NCBI GenBank assembly: GCA_948567375.1
Contig: OX419759.1
Coordinates: 62,772,593 to 62,836,592 of the forward strand
DNA: 64,000 nt
Direction: 5' to 3'
From: Lunularia cruciata
Taxonomy: Eukaryota > Streptophyta > Marchantiopsida > Lunulariales > Lunulariaceae
How positions within the stretch are numbered: the stretch's first letter is position 1; every line of letters begins with the position of its first letter. Below are positions 10,530 to 20,698 of the stretch, one piece after another. The translations under genes and the position numbers were made by a program. The notes under the pieces were generated by a model, which was not told the origin of the DNA, searched no databases, and was given only the letters and a program-made list of their open reading frames with translations.

Positions 10530-11396
10530 TGCAACAAGGCAAGACAAGAAATTCTTTATTGCTCTAGGATCTATCAATACTCTCACTTGATTGCCTTTTA
10601 GGACTCCATTCACAACAATCAATTTTTGTCTTTTTGGATCTTTGCACACTCATCTTCTTCCTCCCCTCACTTTTTTTCTTCCCTATTGAGCCAATGAGGC
10701 CGCAAGGTAAATTAACTAGCAATCTTCATTTTCTGAGGTGATTTCCACATCCTCTTCTTTGGTGCGTTGCTCCATGTTGTTCAAAGATAGCATGTATGGA
10801 GGCCAAGGTCCTCTAGGGAGACGAGCATGACAATTGATAAATATGTGTCCAATATAGCCACAATTGTAGCAATGATGTTGTTTTCCTTGGGTTCTTTCTC
10901 CCTGTAGGAATCTATCTCTCAGTTCTTCTACCCGTCTCTGCTCTCCTTAAAGCGGTTGTGCTCCTTGGTCTTGAAACCAAAGTTTGCTCAATTCCATAGG
11001 TATTAGTCCACCAACATGTGGCATTTCAGTCCAGTAATGTTGTGACTAAACTACTCCTTCACCTCCTCCAAATACCCTTGCTATTCTTTGAGTGCAAGCA
11101 ATGGCTTCAAATATAATGCAAGGATTTTGTACCATGACTTCTTGGCAAATCCACTCCTTCAATCCTTGTTAGAAATTGTCTAGAGCCTCTATTGGACTCA
11201 TGCTGATTATTGCAACTTGTAGACAAAAAAATGCATCCACATGCTCTTGTATGTTATTCTTTTGTTTCAATCCCCATAATCGGATTTGGGCCATTTGCAC
11301 GGAATCCATAGATTGGAAATTCTTAAGCAATCCTTCTTGCATTACCGTCCATATGACATCTCTTCTTTTTGCCAACATTGATTGTTTCCAAGCATC
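10530..11396 (-). pseudogene. family C protease, zinc knuckle and 3' part of gag
   Basis: On the minus strand, 11378-11169 encodes a gag segment (MLAKRRDVIWTVMQEGLL, then IRLWGLKQKNNIQEHVDAFF). Near 10890-10845 a nucleocapsid knuckle reads HCYNCGYIGHIF, with C-x2-C-x4-H and the last Cys position degraded. Near 10590-10555 the protease active site reads VLIDPRAIKNF where VLIDSGASHNF-like sequence is usual. The gag is interrupted upstream at 11397 by an LTR insertion. Confidence 0.62.
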
Positions 11397-12900
11397 TATA
11401 ATACCGATAACTAGAAGAATGATCTAAAGATGAAATTTGGTTTGGTAACATTTGTAAGGATGAGGGACTAAGGAGATAAGTTAGAAGTATCACCAAAAGA
11501 TTACTTTTACTAATGGGCCATAAACCAAAACATGCTTGGAAACTTTAGAATCAATAGTTAGGCAGATGATCTAGAGGTGAAACTTAGAGTAGTGACATCT
11601 CAAAGTATGTTACATATGATGGAGAATATAGATCAAATAGTGGTAACCAAAAGAGCACTTCTACTATTAGGGAAAAAGCCAAAAATAGTGTAATACTTTG
11701 AGGACAAGAGACCTAAAGAGAAACACACCATGAGAAACACACAATTTCACACTCAAACCTCCAATGCCCCAAAGGAACACCTTCTCTTTATTATATAGAT
11801 AAAGAGGATCTCCTCCAAGGAAGCTCCACCATAGGATTAGGCACACAGATAGGTGACATGCTAGCACACTCCACACTTGAATGACTTACTTGGATGGGTG
11901 ACATGTCGGTCTTGGTCCTATGTGGTTGGTCAAACAAGCTTTGACTAGAGGGAATATTTTAGGGAATCTTCTTATAGGAATCTCAAAATCATGTGAGTGA
12001 GGTACCATTGGAAAGCTCTTGACAAGACAAACCAAGGGGGAGGGAAAGCTAGCCTTCCCTCTTTTGGGGGGGGAGGAATCCACACATTTTCAAGGTCTAA
12101 TTCATCCATTTAGGCCTTCAAAATTGCTTTAAAGATTTGAGGTATATTTTGGTTCCTACTCTATTAGTAAGAGTCCCCTCTTGGTGATACCTCTTTCTGA
12201 TCTACTTAGTCCATCATGTGCAACATCCTTCTAGATGTTACCAAACCAATTCTCACCTTTAAATTATATGTCTAACTATTGGTTCTAAGGTTTTCAAGTC
12301 TATTTTGATTTTTGCCCTATTAGTATAAGTACCTTTTGGTAATATTTCTATCTGATCTATTTTGACCATTATGTATAACATCATTCCAGATGTTACCAAG
12401 ACAAATTTCTCATCTAGATCATATGGCTAGCTCTTGGTATTACAAATAGCCTCTAAACTTTAAAGCCATTTTTGGAGGCCTAAACAAATGAATTGGGCCT
12501 CGAAAGTAGAACAATTCCCCCTCCTCAAGGAAAATAGGCTTGCATTCTCCCCTCATGATTTGTCTTGTCAGGAGCTTTCCAATGGTACATTACACATGCA
12601 ATTCTAAGCTTCATACAAGAAGATTTCCTAAAGATTTCCTTTGGTCAAACCCATTTGACCAACTAGATAGGAAAATGATTGACATATCACCCATATAAAT
12701 AACTAATCCAAGGATGGAGGTTTTTGACAGGTCACCAATCCATGTATATGATCCAAGGGTGGAGATTCCTTTGAGGGGATCTTCTTTGCTATATAATAAA
12801 GCAAAGATGCCCCTTTGGGGCATTGGAGGATTGAGTGTGAAATCTATATTTTCTCTCTTGTGTCTCTCTTGAAGAGTTCTCTTGTCCTTGGAGTATTACA
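11397..12900 (+). repeat. family E LTR (outer, plus orientation), split
   Basis: The two halves 11397-11688 and 12445-12900 together align with the plus-oriented E LTR at 41236-41992. The left part begins tataatacc and the right part ends gagtattaca. It lies in the gag of element C. The flanks gcatc and atatc agree at three of five positions, with both differences being transitions, so a mutated target-site duplication is possible but weak. Confidence 0.7.
11689..12444 (-). repeat. family E solo LTR inserted in another E LTR
   Basis: A 756-bp unit reads tgtaatac...ggtattaca, TG to CA. It is flanked by a perfect 5-bp duplication aatag (11684-11688 and 12445-12449). It lies in the opposite orientation to the LTR it interrupts. 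No internal coding region remains, so it is a solo LTR. Confidence 0.82.
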
Positions 12901-13850
12901 ATATCGTACCATGTGAGAGCTTTGTCTTGGTGATCTCCATTGAGAACAATCAAAAGTATCAATTCATTCTTGAGGTCCAATTCTCCACTACTCCCATAGA
13001 ATGTTGCCCCTTGTAAGGCTCAATGTTGCATGCCTTCTCCACCCATAGTAACAATGTGGCTTCATCGTTGACCGGGTTCAATGTCATAGGCAAGGATGCC
13101 TCTCGTAGTACTTCAATTGTATATATTTGGTTTTGAGATAGTTCTCTTTCTTGCATTGCTTGATCATTCATGAAGATCTATACATAACTTTGTAATGCCT
13201 CCATGGTCATTTTGATCTCTCAAAACTTGTTCGACATCCCTTACATTCCTTGCATCGGCTCTTGTAACTACGGATCTATGGTTCTTGCAAATGCTCAATT
13301 GCTACTTCCTACTTCAATAGAGAGTTAATATGATCATTGGGATGGTGCATAAACTATTTAGACTACCATTAGGACTTCAAAAGCTATCAACGTTGATAAT
13401 ATTCCTTACCAAAATTCTTCACTACAAAATCCCTAAATATTATTTTTGGTCTAATTACATAACAAATTTCTACTTGAATATTGAAAAGGAGAGGATTTGG
13501 GACATTAACATCCATCACAACAAAATTTAGATTATCAAATCCCTCTCTTTGTTGTAAATCACAACATGCATAATCATCGGGTTTGGTGAATTCATCATTA
13601 TGTCCATGAACCATGCTCCAAAATGGTAAATCAAATATACTCTCACTTTTTCTTATTGGATGTACATGACCTTGATGTGAAATGGATTCAAGAATGGAAA
13701 ATAATTGTCCTCTATGAGCCTCCATCCCATCCTCTCTTTAAAATACTGCTAACCAATCAATTGCTCTATGGTTTTTTCCCAAAATTATTCATTCTCAATA
13801 GCTCGTATTCTTCCAAGAAGGGTGATCCACTCTTTTGGATTGAAACACTT
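12901..13850 (-). pseudogene. family C 5' leader and gag N-terminal part
   Basis: Reading the minus strand, the stretch after the primer-binding site leads into a gag start region. Its pieces include MNDQAMQERELSQNQIYTIE and, after a gap, LKNELILLIVLNGDHQDKAL. The latter joins, across the E LTR, the gag piece at 11378-11169. Several open stretches on the plus strand here (for example 13623-13868) show no family resemblance and are not called. Confidence 0.45.
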
Positions 13851-13862
13851 GCTCAAATACCA
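13851..13862 (-). other. primer-binding site of element C
   Basis: The minus strand reads TGGTATTTGAGC, nine of twelve matches to the plant tRNA-iMet complement TGGTATCAGAGC. It lies one base inside the presumed end ...ATTACA of the adjoining R1/LTR-like unit. Confidence 0.55.
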
Positions 13863-13863
13863 T

Positions 13864-13976
13864 TGTAATGTTATTGTGCATATATACATCGCTACACAAT
13901 ATACATTGTTGTCAAAATCATACACTGTAGAAGCACAACTCACACACAAGTCATACATAGACTCTAAAGTGCCACA
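13864..13976 (-). repeat. R1 unit, inverted copy at the other end of element C
   Basis: On the minus strand the 113 bp read TGTGGCACTTTAGAGTC at the start and ATTACA at the end, with TG and CA termini. It matches the first part of the family A LTR and the plus-oriented unit at 8084-8190. Next to the primer-binding site it could serve as a very short 5' LTR of element C, but no direct partner is found at the other end. Confidence 0.6.
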
Positions 13977-14377
13977 ATAATCAAATTGTTTACCACTCTC
14001 AACTTAACTCAACCTAGATCAGTACTTGATCTGTCACTCTATAAATTGCCAACAATTGGGCACTGATTATAGTCAAGCCACACCCACTCTAGCTAAAGGA
14101 ATCCAGGTGATGCTCGTCAGCCTCTGTCCACCATAGCCAAGAACTTGAAGGCTAAACATCAGAGAAGTGAGCTCTCTAGAGTTGCACTTTGAAAATATAC
14201 TCCCTAAACTCAAGCTAGGTCTGAACCCTAACGGTCCCTCTAACGTCACACTCAATGGTGCAAATGGTGCAAACTGATGGTGGGCCCCACCGTGAAGTCA
14301 GTACTCCAAACACAAAATCTGACCGTTGGGAAGTAGTCTTTGAGAAACTGCTGAAATAACTCTAACTACTATCATTG
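13977..14377 (-). repeat. family A 3' LTR of copy A2, distal part
   Basis: Aligns with 7650-8083 of A1 (minus strand here), including the GTGGGGCCCACC-type block and the CAATTTGATTA end. It is cut from the rest of the LTR by element B1; the target duplication cattg lies at 14373-14377. The next unit on the minus strand is again R1, as in A1. Confidence 0.8.
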
Positions 14378-14800
14378 TGTAAAAGACTGAATCCGAGGAG
14401 AGAAATAGGAGAATGGAAACTCACATTGGGACACTTGAATGAGGGAAAACTCCAAATGCCTAGCATGAGCTTCGGCTTTGGTATTTATAGGTAGCATACA
14501 AGACCCTTGAAGCTTCTCAAGAAGCTTCCTTGAGCCGCTTTCTTGGAGTGCAAGCCAAGTTAACCAAGAAGCTTCTCAAGAAGCTTTCTTCTAGAAGCCG
14601 CCTACTTGGCGTGCAAGCTAAGCTAGTTAGAAGCTTCTAGAAGCTTCCTTCTAGAAGCTACCTGCTTAGGGCACAAGTTAACTAGTTTGGAAGCTTCCCA
14701 ATAATCTTCTTAGATGCTTCTAGAATATTCTAGGCTATTTTGTCTTATTCTCTACTTTGTAAGCCCGACTAACTTCATCACTAAACTCCATATTGTTACA
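14378..14800 (-). repeat. B1 3' LTR
   Basis: The plus strand reads tgtaaaagactg...tattgttaca, TG to CA. The element runs on the minus strand, so this is the 3' LTR. Next to it at 14801-14815 is the polypurine tract, reading GCGGCGGGGGAATA on the minus strand. Confidence 0.93.
14480..14735 (-). promoter_or_regulatory. TATA box with heat-shock-element cluster in B1 3' LTR
   Basis: The minus strand has CTATAAATACC at 14490-14480. Upstream of it, at 14509-14735, are repeated alternating GAA/TTC pentamers, best at 14630-14647 (GAAGCTTCTAGAAGCTTC, four perfect nGAAn units). This is the binding-site pattern of heat-shock transcription factors, at promoter-like distance from the TATA box. Confidence 0.68.
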
Positions 14801-15034
14801 TATTCCCCCGCCGCTAGTTGATGACGTCCTCGTCGCCAATGAAGCTTCAAATTCCTTGATGGCCATTTGTGCATTTTGGAGGTAGGAAAGAGGTTCCCAT
14901 GTGGCATCATGAAGGGGATACCCTTTCCAAAGGACCTTGTACTCCGTATGTTGGCGATGGCCTTGTTGAATATGACGACGCGCAAGGATACGATCAACTT
15001 CATACTCCTCATGATCATTGATAGGGACAGGCAA
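14735..15034 (-). pseudogene. B1 integrase tail with chromodomain
   Basis: The minus-strand frame reads EEYEVDRILARRH, YKVLWKGYPLHDATWEPLSY and LQNAQMAIKEFE, a textbook chromodomain with its aromatic cage positions (Y, W and the TWEP block). It is the C-terminal part of a chromoviral integrase, thought to guide integration to heterochromatin. The frame runs into the LTR. Confidence 0.88.
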
Positions 15035-15049
15035 AGGAGGAGGTTGGAC

Positions 15050-16342
15050 TCAAGAGGAAAAGGAAGAGGGGTTAGGAATAAAGGGTTTCAACTTGGAAAC
15101 ATGAAAGACAGGATGGATATGCATGTGACAAGGCAAGGCAAGTTGATAAGCAACAGGAGAGACAATGTGGGTGATATTAAAGGGTCTTATCCAATTAGGA
15201 GTAAGTTTATGAACTTGGGTATCAAGTGGAAGAGGGAGGTTACTAGTGGATAGCATGACTTTATCGCCAACTTCAAAGGTGAGATCACGACGATGGTGGT
15301 CTACATATTGTTTTTGGTGATTCTGAGCAACAAGGAGGTGAGACTTGGCTTGTTGGAGAGATTGGGATATAGTGGTCAAGAATGTGGAAGTATGAGGAAC
15401 CTAAGAGGGAGGGGGAGCAAGAAGAGAATCTGGAACAAGCGGATCTTGGCCAAAATTGAGAAAGAAGGGAGAAAACCCTGTGCTTGCATGTTTGGAATTG
15501 TTGTAGGCAAATTTTGCAGCTGCAAGACATTCATCCCAGTTGGTATGGTGGACATTGACAAAGGCCCGCAACACATCCTCTAATGTACAATTGGCGCGTT
15601 AAGTTTGTCCATCAGTTTGAGGATGATAGGCCGTGGACAAAGCAAGCTTGGTGCCGAGTATCTGGAAGAGTGCTTGCCAAAACTTCTCGGTAAATTGAGG
15701 ATCACGGTCGGGGATGAGTACATGTGGCATCCTATGATGCTTGAAGATGTTGTCGAAGTAGATTTGCATTAAGGTTGGAGCATCCATAGTATCAAAGGTT
15801 GGTGCCAAGTGGATTTGCTTACTAAGCTTATCCACAAACACCACGATTGTGGTGTGTCCTTGTTTTGTCTTTGGCAAGGGTGTGATGAGATCCAAGCTCA
15901 CATGCTCCCAATGAGTGGATGGAATGGCGAGTGGTTGAAGGAGTCCACTCGACTTCTGGTTGCTGGCCTTGTTCCGTTGGCAACTCTCACATGATAGGAC
16001 AAAGTCTTGAACATCTCGTGTCATGTTGGGCCACCACCATTGGCATTGGAGGGTGCCCAAGGTCTTGTCCACTCCCATGTGACCAGCTATTGGTAAATCA
16101 TGGGCTTCTTGAAGGCGTACAAGTCGAAGATCCCCTTTGACTGGAACATAGATCTGGTTTGCATGGAATAAAAGGTCTTCCTTGAAGGAGAAGGTGTTGT
16201 ACTCCTTGTCACGTGCTGTTAGACAACCGTGTAGCATATGGAAGAAGAGATCTTGTTGTAGAGCTGATTGAAACTCATTATGGACCTTAGGGTCAATAGA
16301 CACCATTGTAATTGCCGCCATGATGAGAAGAAGATCCTTCAA
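15050..16342 (-). pseudogene. B1 integrase
   Basis: The frame 16342-15599 reads the zinc-binding segment (HDLPIAGHMGVDKTL, WWWPNM, CESCQRNKA). It then reads the DDE core: Asp in HVSLDLITPLP, Asp in IPDRDPQFTEKF (usually SDRD), and AYHPQTDGQT, which leads to the catalytic Glu. A stop follows TDGQT at 15600. The C-terminal half continues from 15379 (FEVGDKVMLSTSNLPLP, FNITHIVSPVAYQLALP). Confidence 0.85.
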
Positions 16343-16359
16343 ATCAGGTCATCGTGATA

Positions 16360-17868
16360 GAGCATCAGGGATGACATGGAACCGACCTGGTTTGTACTCA
16401 AGTTTGATATCAAACAATTGGAGTTGCTCTTCCCATCGATGATGCCGACTCTTCATGTGCTCCAAGTGTAAGGTCTGCAACAATGGCTTGTGATCAATTC
16501 AAATGATCACTTGTTTACTAAGAGATAATGCCTCCATACCTTGGTGGCATATACCATTGCAAGTTGTTCCTGATCTTGAGTAGAGTAATTTCTTTCAGTT
16601 GTATTTAGTCGGCAAGACACAAAGGCAATAGGATGTAGTCCATCTGGAAATTCTTGTTGCAACACAGCTCCAATTGCAAAGTTAGAAGCATCAAAATCAA
16701 CCACACAAGGTAGTTGAGGATCATATGGTTGAAGAATAGGTCTTGAAGACACCATATGCTTTAACTTCTGGAATGCTTCTTCATGCTTGGTGGTCCATTG
16801 GAAGCTCAAGTTCTTTCCCAAGAGGTCAGTCAATGGTGCAGCCATGTGAGCATAATAGTGGATGAACCGTTGATAAAAATTGGCCAATCCATTGAATGCT
16901 TGTACTTCGGTAGCATCCTTTAGGGTAGGCCAATCAGTAATGGCCTTGATCTTCTTTTCTTCCATTTTGATCCCCTCTGATGAGATCTTATGACCCAAGA
17001 AGGTAACCTCCTTTTGCCAAAAAGCACACTTTGACTTCTTGCAGTAAAATTTCCACTGTTGTAGTCGTCTTAGGACTTCTGGCACATGATTCATGTGTTC
17101 TGCCTCTGTCCTACTATAGATTAGGATATCATCTAAGAACACTACCACGGACTGATTCAATAGTCCCTCCAACACCCAATGCATCTGATCCATGAAGACC
17201 GCTGGAGCATTAGTGAGTCTAAAAGGTAGAACTCTCTACTCAAAATGTCCATACCTTGTGCAAAAGGCAGTCTTTTGCACGTCCTCTCCTTCAATAGGAA
17301 TTTGCCAATAGCCGCTACAAAGATCTAGCTTGGAAAAGTAGCGTGCTCCACTTAGTTGATCAAGCAGGTCATTGATCCGAGGCAAGGGATATGCATTCTT
17401 CACGGTTTGCTTATTGAATCCACGGTAATCAATACAGAAACAAAGTCCTCCATCCTTCTTTGGAACAAATAGTACCGATGCTCCCCAAGGAGAGGTACTA
17501 TGTCATATGAAATCCTTCTCCAAAAACTCTATAAGTGTTGTTTGCAACCCCTCCAACTCCTTTGGTGGGAGCCGATAGATTGGTCTACTCACTGGAGTAC
17601 TCCTTGGTAATAACTTGATCTTGAAGGGCATACCTCGATCGGAGGGTAATCCCTTTGGCAGATCATCTGGAAATACATCTGCAAACTCTTGAACTATCCA
17701 ATCAACCATTGCTTGATGCGGCAGTTGGCCTTCCTCAGATTGTTCTTGTGCAATCGGCTTGATCCACACCGCGAATATAGACTTTTCTTGCTCCAAAGCT
17801 TGCTCTATGGTTGCTTCATTAACAAACTTCCCTTCTAGGGACTCATCTCTGTTCCCAGCTTGCTCCAT
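16360..17868 (-). pseudogene. B1 reverse transcriptase and RNase H
   Basis: The RT begins about 17740 with [17 protein letters not shown] and PIYRLPPKELEGLQ. The catalytic box is FLDDILIYSR near 17145-17115, then VTFLGHKISSEGIKM and FNGLANFYQRFIHYYAHMA. RNase H has CVVDFDASNFAIGAVLQQ and NYSTQDQEQLAMVYATKVW. A TAG at 17236-17238 stands inside HFE-stop-RVLPF, a site that is normally aromatic. The same stop occurs in B2. Confidence 0.87.
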
Positions 17869-18045
17869 GGTTGCCTTCTTGGCAACCTTCCCATCTTGGG
17901 ACTCATCTCCCTTCCAGATTTGCTCTATGGCTACCTTCTTGACAAACTTCCCATCTTGGGACTGACTATTCTTAGGTGTCTTACTCAGAGGTGCCAGAAA
18001 ACCTAATCAGAAATTCCTACCTTGGTGTTGTACTTGAATTTGGCG

Positions 18046-18399
18046 TTAGGTCCAATCAAATTGAACCTTATGACGTTCAAGCCAAGGTAGACCTAGAATG
18101 ATATCATAGTGTAGAGGTGCCACTACAAATCTCATACACTCCAAATACTCCTTCCCAATCTTGAAGGTAACAGGATGCAAGGTGCAAAATACAGAACCCT
18201 TTCTACCATCCGCCATCATCAAACTACTTCCAATCATTGGCTTGATAGGAATACCCAATTCCTTTACTACTTGCATAAACATGCAATTCTCTGAACTTCC
18301 AGAATCAACCAAAATTCTACAACCCCAATTAGATATCATACCTTGCAAGTGAAGTAGACTTGCATAAGTCAAGCCTTCAATCCCATTGGAACTAATCAA
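18046..18399 (-). pseudogene. B1 protease
   Basis: This 117-codon frame reads CRILVDSGSSENCMF, the D-S-G active site of a retroviral-type aspartic protease. Later strands are FKIGKEYLECMRFVVAPLHY and DIILGLPWLERHKVQFDW, the typical end of chromoviral protease. It lies between the gag knuckle and the RT. Confidence 0.85.
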
Positions 18400-18491
18400 G
18401 CTCCTTGTAGGCGGCTTGAAATCTCCTACTGGGACTCCTTGTTTCCCTGATCATTCCGCTCCACAACCTCCACTTGGGCAACTTGTCGAGG

Positions 18492-19348
18492 TCATCCATT
18501 CTTGAGTGGACATTCAGCAATGCGATGCCTGAACTGGCGACAATAAAAAAAACCACCATTTTGTCGCAATTTCTCCCTATCTGCCATGCCTAGTGGTCTT
18601 TGTTGAATTGCATCAATCTCCATTGGTGCTAGCTCCTCCACTTGTGTGTAGTGTATTGGTAAGCTTTGTGGGGGTCGAGGCCGAGACCAAGTTGTTGCCA
18701 CCAAGGAATCAAAATGTTTGGCCAACTGCATGGCTTCCTCCAAGTGTTGTGGCTCTTGCATGGTTACCTCTTATTTGGTTCTTGCTTTCAAGCCCCTCAC
18801 AAATCGATCTAGAGCTTCACCTTCCAAAATATCTGGAATTTGCATGATGGTGTTTTGGAACTACGTGATGTAACTTCTTACAAAGCCAATTTGTTTCAAC
18901 TCTACCAACTTATCCCGTGTAGCTTGTGCGGCATTTATAGCTTGGAACTGACTTATTATTGCGCTCTTGAATTTTGCCCATGTCAAGATTGGTGCAACCA
19001 TTTGTCATTTGGCTCGCTCCACTCGGAATCTCCACCATAGCTTTGCTACTCCATCCAATTGGCTAGAAGCCAAGAGAATCTGTTTTCGCTCATCTTGTAG
19101 ATTGGTAGCTTCAAAATAACATTCACAATCAAACACAAAATTCTCCACTGCACCTGGGAGATTCTTGCCTTCAAATACCTTGGGTTTAGGGAATCTGATC
19201 TGATCTTCTCTTTGTCAAATTGGTATTCTCTCCACCTGCTCTTATTGTCGAAGATCTTGTTCATCCAACAATTGAGTGAGGTGCTCGATTTGTTGTTGCA
19301 TAGCAAGGATAACATCAGGTATTGCCGCCATGGTTGCTCCTCTATCAC
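18492..19348 (-). pseudogene. B1 gag
   Basis: The minus strand encodes a gag homologous to B2: ENFVFD...YFEATNLQDERKQILLASSQL, LWWRFRVERAK, then the knuckle YCRQFRHRIAECPLKNG at 18540-18495. The first knuckle Cys and the Gly are changed. The frame is broken by stops near 18785, 18870 and 19010. Confidence 0.8.
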
Positions 19349-19602
19349 ACCACTCTCAATATATCTAATTTATTAACACATAGAAACAACACGTCCACCG
19401 TCCTCCATAAGTTACAACCGAAAGCACCAAGGGTTCCTCAGATATGGTGATCATATACAAAAAATCTTGTCCAAAGTGTGAGGTGATGAACTGTGTGAAA
19501 CAATGCTTGGGTAGTATTTGGACGCAAAAATCCCAATGGTTTGGTGGAAGTGGATTTGGTGGTCCATAAATTCCATCCATCCTATTCCTACTCTAATACC
19601 AA

Positions 19603-20025
19603 TGTAAAAGACTAAATCCGAGGAGAGAAATAGGAGAATGGAAACTCACATTGGGACACTTGAATGAGGGAAAACTCCAAATGCCTAGCATGAGCTTCGG
19701 CTTTGGTATTTATAGGTAGCATACAAGACCCTTGAAGCTTCTCAAGAAGCTTCCTTGAGCCGCTTTCTTGGAGTGCAAGCCAAGTTAACCAGGAAGCTTC
19801 TCAAGAAGCTTTCTTCTAGAAGCCGCCTACTTGGCGTGCAAGCTAAGCTAGTTAGAAGCTTCTAGAAGCTTCCTTCTAGAAGCTACCTGCTTAGGGCACG
19901 AGTTAACTAGTTGGGAAGCTTCCCAAGAAGCTTCTTAGATGCTTCTAGAATATTTTAAGTTATTTTGTCTTATTCTCTACTTTGTAAGCCCGACTAACTT
20001 TGTTGCTAAACTCCATATTGTTACA
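19603..20025 (-). repeat. B1 5' LTR
   Basis: TG to CA, 423 bp, nearly identical to 14378-14800. Just inside it (19590-19601, minus strand) the primer-binding site reads TGGTATTAGAG, a mutated form of the tRNA-iMet complement kept in B2. Being the 5' LTR, it carries the promoter that would drive the element. Confidence 0.92.
19706..19960 (-). promoter_or_regulatory. TATA box with heat-shock-element cluster in B1 5' LTR
   Basis: TATA is at 19715-19706 on the minus strand (CTATAAATAC). The GAA/TTC arrays upstream span 19734-19960, with a perfect four-unit array at 19855-19872. Same layout as in the other three B LTRs. Confidence 0.7.
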
Positions 20026-20187
20026 CATTGGAACTCTAGTGTTCGAGCAATCTAGATGCAAGACTACAAATGGCGTGATAGTTGTCATACGTATATACAT
20101 CGCTACACAACATACATTGCTGTCAACATCATACACTATAGAAGCACAACTCACACACAAGTCATACGTAGACTCTAAAGTGTCACA
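20026..20187 (-). repeat. family A 3' LTR of copy A2, proximal part
   Basis: Begins on the minus strand with TGTGACACTTTAGAGTC and matches 7525-7690 of A1. The polypurine tract CTAGGGGGGCAAT lies directly before it (20200-20188). It is cut at 20026-20030 (cattg) by B1. Confidence 0.82.
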
Positions 20188-20356
20188 ATTGCCCCCCTAG
20201 TTGGCGGTTAGGTCTCTCACACTCTAGATAGCTACCTACTCCAAGTATATGGTATACCCTATAATGGGCAAAGATCAAGAGGCCGGGTGCTATGGAGCCC
20301 CATTGTTAGTTGCCTATTTGCAATCTATACCATATAAAGAATGAAGTAGCTATAGG

Positions 20357-20674
20357 TCAAGTACATCTAAGACATAACAATTGTCCCTGAGGAACCACCG
20401 TGAGGGGAGGAGTCATACATGCCATATGCCATCCTCTTGAACAACTATCATGCACTAACATAGTAGCGGCTCCACCAGAAGAGCCACATAACATACACCT
20501 CAAGCTTGCATGTACAAGTACCAAGCTTGGGTCCATAGTACCATCAATGTTTGGGAGGTAGCATGGCATACAATTGCACACATGATCCTTCCAAACAACA
20601 CCATCATGTCCTTCTAATACAAGGACTGAAGATGGCAAAACCTCACGCACTCTCAAGATAGTGCGGCCTATCAA
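20357..20674 (-). pseudogene. A2 integrase tail with PHD finger
   Basis: Homologous to 7056-7355. The finger keeps CMLC, the second CxxC position as HDSC (first Cys changed to His), GWHMAC and a final CLRC. One zinc ligand is therefore altered and the Pro of the last CxxC is lost. It shows that the PHD finger is a family trait and not private to A1. Confidence 0.82.
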
Positions 20675-20698
20675 AACATCAAGTATCGTCGATGTTGT

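Larger units (their letters stand above)
8191..13863 (-). mobile_element. Ty3/gypsy element family C (decayed)
   Basis: The minus strand reads a tRNA-iMet-like primer-binding site (13851-13862), gag, CCHC knuckle, protease, RT and a decayed downstream pol. It is heavily mutated, with stops in every frame, and the gag is split by a family-E LTR (11397-12900). No direct LTR pair is seen: the ends carry inverted R1 units instead. Probably among the oldest elements in the window. Confidence 0.7.
14378..20025 (-). mobile_element. gypsy chromovirus B1, full length with target-site duplication
   Basis: Two 423-bp LTRs of about 97 percent identity by eye bracket gag, protease, RT, RNase H, integrase and chromodomain on the minus strand. 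The element is flanked by a perfect 5-bp duplication cattg (14373-14377 and 20026-20030). It sits in the 3' LTR of A2. Several stops and frameshifts make it non-autonomous now, although it is less decayed than A or C. Confidence 0.93.

Noticed and set aside
8084..13976. Inverted R1 units as terminal inverted repeats of a DNA transposon
   Set aside because: R1 is the start of the family A LTR, the inside is a gypsy element, and no transposase or flanking duplication is seen.
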